64,000 nt of DNA, from the NCBI RefSeq assembly GCF_011927835.1, contig NZ_JAATJH010000001.1, positions 1,069,104-1,133,103 of the forward strand, in the 5' to 3' direction. A program made the position numbers and the translations under genes. The stretch is from Neolewinella antarctica (GTDB taxonomy: Bacteria > Bacteroidota > Bacteroidia > Chitinophagales > Saprospiraceae). Positions 62,101 through 64,000 of the stretch are shown in pieces. Below the pieces are notes generated by a model. That model saw nothing but the letters and a program-made list of their open reading frames with translations. It ran no database searches and was not told the DNA's origin. How positions within the stretch are numbered: the stretch's first letter is position 1; the number at the start of each line of letters is the position of its first letter.

Positions 62101-64000
62101 AGTACTTTCGACTTCACGGATGGTGTAATCAGGTCACCGAGGTTGAAGGACAAACCGCCCTTGAACGCCCAGTGGAAACCCATATCCTTGATCTTATCGA
62201 GGAAGATGGCCGTCACGGCAAAGCTCGTCCGGTCGATGATGTCACCGATTACCTTCTTAAGGTTCTTCTTGGTAAGTAGCACGTCCTGGTAAGGGACCGT
62301 AGCGGGCATGGCGCTGTTGAAGATGATCCGACCGGTTGTGGTCTCGACCAATTTCTTCTTCAGGCTCATGGTACCGTCTTCGGCTTCCACTTCCATGGGA
62401 ACGCGGCAGTGAATGGTGGCGTGGAGATCGAGTTTACCTTCGTTGTAGGCGATCATAACTTCCTCCGGGCTGTAGAACTTACCACCCTCACCCTTCACCT
62501 TCACTTCGTCAGTAGACTTCTTGTTCTTGGTGATGTAGTAAAGGCCCAGTACCATATCCTGTGAAGGAAGCGTCACCGGCGTACCGTTCTGCGGGTTCAG
62601 CATGTTGTGGCTGGAAAGCATCAACACCTGCGCCTCGAGAATAGCGGCTTGGCTCAGTGGAACGTGGACGGCCATCTGGTCACCGTCGAAGTCAGCGTTA
62701 AACGCGGAACAGACAAGTGGGTGGAGCTGAATCGCTTTTCCTTCAATCAATTTAGGCTGGAAGGCCTGAATTGAAAGACGGTGCAGCGTCGGTGCCCGGT
62801 TCAACATCACGGGGTGTCCCTTGAGAATGTTCTCGAGGATTTCCCAGATCACGGGCTCTTTGCGGTCCACCAATTTCTTGGCGGACTTAACCGTCTTCAC
62901 GATACCGCGCTCGATGAGCTTACGGATTACGAACGGCTTAAAGAGCTCCGCGGCCATTCCCTTAGGAAGACCGCATTCGTGCAGTTTCAGCGTAGGGCCT
63001 ACAACGATAACGGAACGACCAGAGTAGTCAACCCGCTTACCGAGAAGGTTCTGACGGAAACGTCCCTGCTTACCCTTAAGGATGTCGGAGAGCGACTTCA
63101 GCGCACGGCCACCTTCCGCCTTTACGGCATTGGATTTCCGGCTGTTATCAAAAAGACTATCGACGGCTTCCTGCAACATCCGCTTCTCATTCCGAAGAAT
63201 TACTTCGGGAGCTTTGATCTCCAAAAGACGCTTCAGACGGTTGTTACGGATGATTACGCGACGGTAGAGATCGTTAAGGTCGGAAGAGGCAAAACGGCCA
63301 CCATCCAGGGGTACGAGCGGGCGCAGTTCCGGCGGAACGACGGGCAGGTACTGGATAATTGTCCATTCTGGCTTATTAACGACGTTCTTCTGAGCGTCGC
63401 GGAAAGCTTCCACTACGCGCAAACGCTTGAGTGCTTCACTCTTACGTTGCTGGCTAGTCTCCGTACTGGCCTGGTGGCGCAGTTGGTCGGAAAGACTGTC
63501 CAATTCTAGACCTTCGAGAAGGTCACGAACGGCTTCGGCACCCATTTTAGCGACAAATTTGTCGGGGTGTCCGTCTTCCAGTTGCTGGTTTTCGGGGGGC
63601 AAGGTCTCGAGAATATCGAGGTACTGCTCTTCCGTGATCAGCGTGCGGTGCATGATCTCGTCACTTTCCCGAATACCGGGATTAATGACGACGTAGCGTT
63701 CGTAGTAAATGATCGATTCCAGGTTCTTGGAAGAGAAACCAAGCAGGTAAGCGATTTTGTTAGGTAGAGATTTGAAGAACCAGATGTGAACGACTGGCAC
63801 GACCAAACGGATGTGTCCGTTACGCTCGCGACGCACCTTCTTTTCGGTTACTTCGACGCCACAGCGGTCACAAACGATCCCCTTGTAGCGGATGCGCTTG
63901 TACTTACCACAGTAACATTCGTAGTCTTTAACCGGGCCAAAGATCCGCTCACAGAAAAGACCATCACGTTCCGGCTTATAGCTACGGTAGTTGATCGTCT
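59193..64000 (-). CDS. rpoC: DNA-directed RNA polymerase subunit beta', 5' end outside the window, long C-terminal tail
   Basis: The frame runs off the right edge: bases 63837-64000 translate as [20 protein letters not shown]... with the N-terminal zinc ribbon (CYCGK ... CDRCG), so the true start lies beyond 64000. The catalytic [16 protein letters not shown] with the Mg-binding Asp triad is at about 62655-62705. The C-terminal zinc site ([16 protein letters not shown]) and trigger-loop region follow normal order. After the normal end ([23 protein letters not shown]) there are 206 extra residues rich in Ala, Thr, Glu and Val, ending in an acidic stretch (IIDGEDDAK). Such a tail is unusual for RpoC. 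Confidence 0.97.
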   Translation of the reverse strand, partial: TINYRSYKPERDGLFCERIFGPVKDYECYCGKYKRIRYKGIVCDRCGVEVTEKKVRRERNGHIRLVVPVVHIWFFKSLPNKIAYLLGFSSKNLESIIYYERYVVINPGIRESDEIMHRTLITEEQYLDILETLPPENQQLEDGHPDKFVAKMGAEAVRDLLEGLELDSLSDQLRHQASTETSQQRKSEALKRLRVVEAFRDAQKNVVNKPEWTIIQYLPVVPPELRPLVPLDGGRFASSDLNDLYRRVIIRNNRLKRLLEIKAPEVILRNEKRMLQEAVDSLFDNSRKSNAVKAEGGRALKSLSDILKGKQGRFRQNLLGKRVDYSGRSVIVVGPTLKLHECGLPKGMAAELFKPFVIRKLIERGIVKTVKSAKKLVDRKEPVIWEILENILKGHPVMLNRAPTLHRLSIQAFQPKLIEGKAIQLHPLVCSAFNADFDGDQMAVHVPLSQAAILEAQVLMLSSHNMLNPQNGTPVTLPSQDMVLGLYYITKNKKSTDEVKVKGEGGKFYSPEEVMIAYNEGKLDLHATIHCRVPMEVEAEDGTMSLKKKLVETTTGRIIFNSAMPATVPYQDVLLTKKNLKKVIGDIIDRTSFAVTAIFLDKIKDMGFHWAFKGGLSFNLGDLITPSVKSKVLIQARAEVDDIQDNYNMGLITNNERYNKVIDKWTSADNEITTTLMQELAEHKQGFNSVYMMLHSGARGSTQQIKQLCGLRGLMAKPKKSNDAGPAVIENPILSNFVDGLSVLEYFISTHGARKGLADTALKTADAGYLTRRLVDVAQDVVVMIPDCGTLRGIDTSALRENDKLIESLESRIAGRYALDDILHPVTDEVIVEADAYIDQRTAKYIEAEGVEEVTIRSVLTCEVERGVCAKCYGKNLASGRKAEIGDAVGIIAAQSIGEPGTQLTLRTFHVGGTASVTSTDNNLESKFNGKVSFEDIRTVDAVDMMGDKQTIVLSRSGEMKISNPETGKVYTTQYIPYGGTLFVEDGQTIKKGERIVEWDPYNAVIVSEFAGIARYSDIDEGVTFRTERDELTGFEEKVVIETRDRKRIPTITIIDKDGAELRQYNLPVGAYISVKDGADVALGEKIVKIPRKGGKIADITGGLPRVTELFEARNPSNPAVVSEIDGIVTFSKKIKRGNRELIVEAKDGQKRKYLINLSKHILVQDQDFVRAGMPLSDGAIAPRDILDIKGPFAVQTYLVNGVQEVYRSQGITINNKHIETICRQMMRRVQIVDQGDTTFLEGEAIERYEFFKQNDWIYDKKVINEKGDSDRFREGKIVTMREVREENSRLKRNDMKIMTFRDAQAATSFPLLQGITKSSLGTPSWISAASFQETTKVLSTAAIAAKQDFLEGLKENVIVGKRIPAGTGMRKYDRLFVTTKEAQDQWEARQRAFAEEEAAAKAAEEASAASALANAQATAAAGTATASDVMEMPTDTAVMGAPVATAVMDGPAITEVSATPTAPRVTEAAITAEIEKVPTGQEVPEASADTNFHGEPTTLQTPEEAAIAKAEAVPTTDQVVEIAATAEVQEASTAEQTPKVDATTEAKEAPATADTSEATATTDDEEVVAATNPLETPTANDVLEASDDADKIIDGEDDAK
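59196..59813 (-). other. low-complexity C-terminal tail of RpoC
   Basis: 206 residues beyond the normal RpoC end, almost without aromatic residues or long hydrophobic stretches, and with loose repeats such as [18 protein letters not shown] and [12 protein letters not shown]. Predicted disordered, net acidic. Compare the Ala/Thr tail of L17 in the other transcription/translation cluster. Confidence 0.85.

Overview
The window looks like a chromosomal segment of a Bacteroidota bacterium, most likely from the Saprospiria (Lewinella/Neolewinella-like). The grounds are type IX secretion features (a PorU-like C25 protease, a PorE-like TPR/propeller/OmpA protein, a C-terminal sorting domain protein), a zinc-free single-Cys L36, long Ala/Thr-rich tails on L17 and RpoC, -7 promoter boxes of the Bacteroidota type TAnnTTTG, and moderately high GC. 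The genus is inference. There is no phage, transposase, rRNA, tRNA or CRISPR array that I can support.

Layout. 1-6.4 kb: a DMT permease, then the end of the spc/alpha ribosomal cluster on the minus strand (map, infA, rpmJ, rpsM, rpsK, rpsD, rpoA, rplQ); secY is not next to map. 6.6-8.5 kb: an orphan TRAP solute-binding protein and a cyclase-family hydrolase. 8.7-16.6 kb: a 1663-residue PorU2-like protease, a sulfotransferase-like gene and two GT2 glycosyltransferases. 16.8-21.5 kb: DoxX, the SRP RNA (ffs), pdxJ, serine acetyltransferase and two tandem ECF sigma genes. 21-26.9 kb: envelope proteins (DUF4920 lipoprotein, PorE-like, a lipoprotein, PAP2 phosphatase) and a 66-residue four-Cys protein. 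27-31.3 kb: a minus-strand aromatic amino acid operon (pheA, aminotransferase, tyrA, DAHP synthase/chorismate mutase). 31.4-35.3 kb: five-module HhH protein, cysM, a BioD/DRTGG ATPase and a LysM protein. 35.4-43.2 kb: envelope lipoprotein, HTTM membrane protein, an AT-rich small membrane gene, lipA, a DEAD-box helicase and a T9SS cargo. 43.3-45.9 kb: divergent phosphatidylcholine synthase and CHT1-like choline symporter genes. 46-52.5 kb: flavoprotein, YdjC deacetylase, tricorn-like protease, Ada-like repair protein. 52.6-57.6 kb: thioesterase and a TolC/HlyD/ABC export operon. 57.9-64 kb: DUF2891 lipoprotein and rpoC, cut by the window edge.

The strongest new observation is an unlisted regulatory leader in front of pheA: a -33/-7 promoter, an 18-codon leader peptide in which nine of ten consecutive codons are Phe, Tyr or Trp, a possible antiterminator beginning right at its stop codon, and a GC-rich hairpin plus T-run just before pheA. 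This has all the parts of a ribosome-mediated transcription attenuator for the aromatic operon. Other notable items are a choline-uptake/phosphatidylcholine-synthesis divergon separated by a 200-bp array of TAGGCGG heptads that folds back on itself, a family of dispersed CCCGATAGCTATCGGG palindromes that also sit inside linkers of coding genes, a 206-residue low-complexity tail on RpoC, a 105-nt hairpin inside the aromatic operon, and a shared promoter-like motif in front of the duplicated sigma genes.
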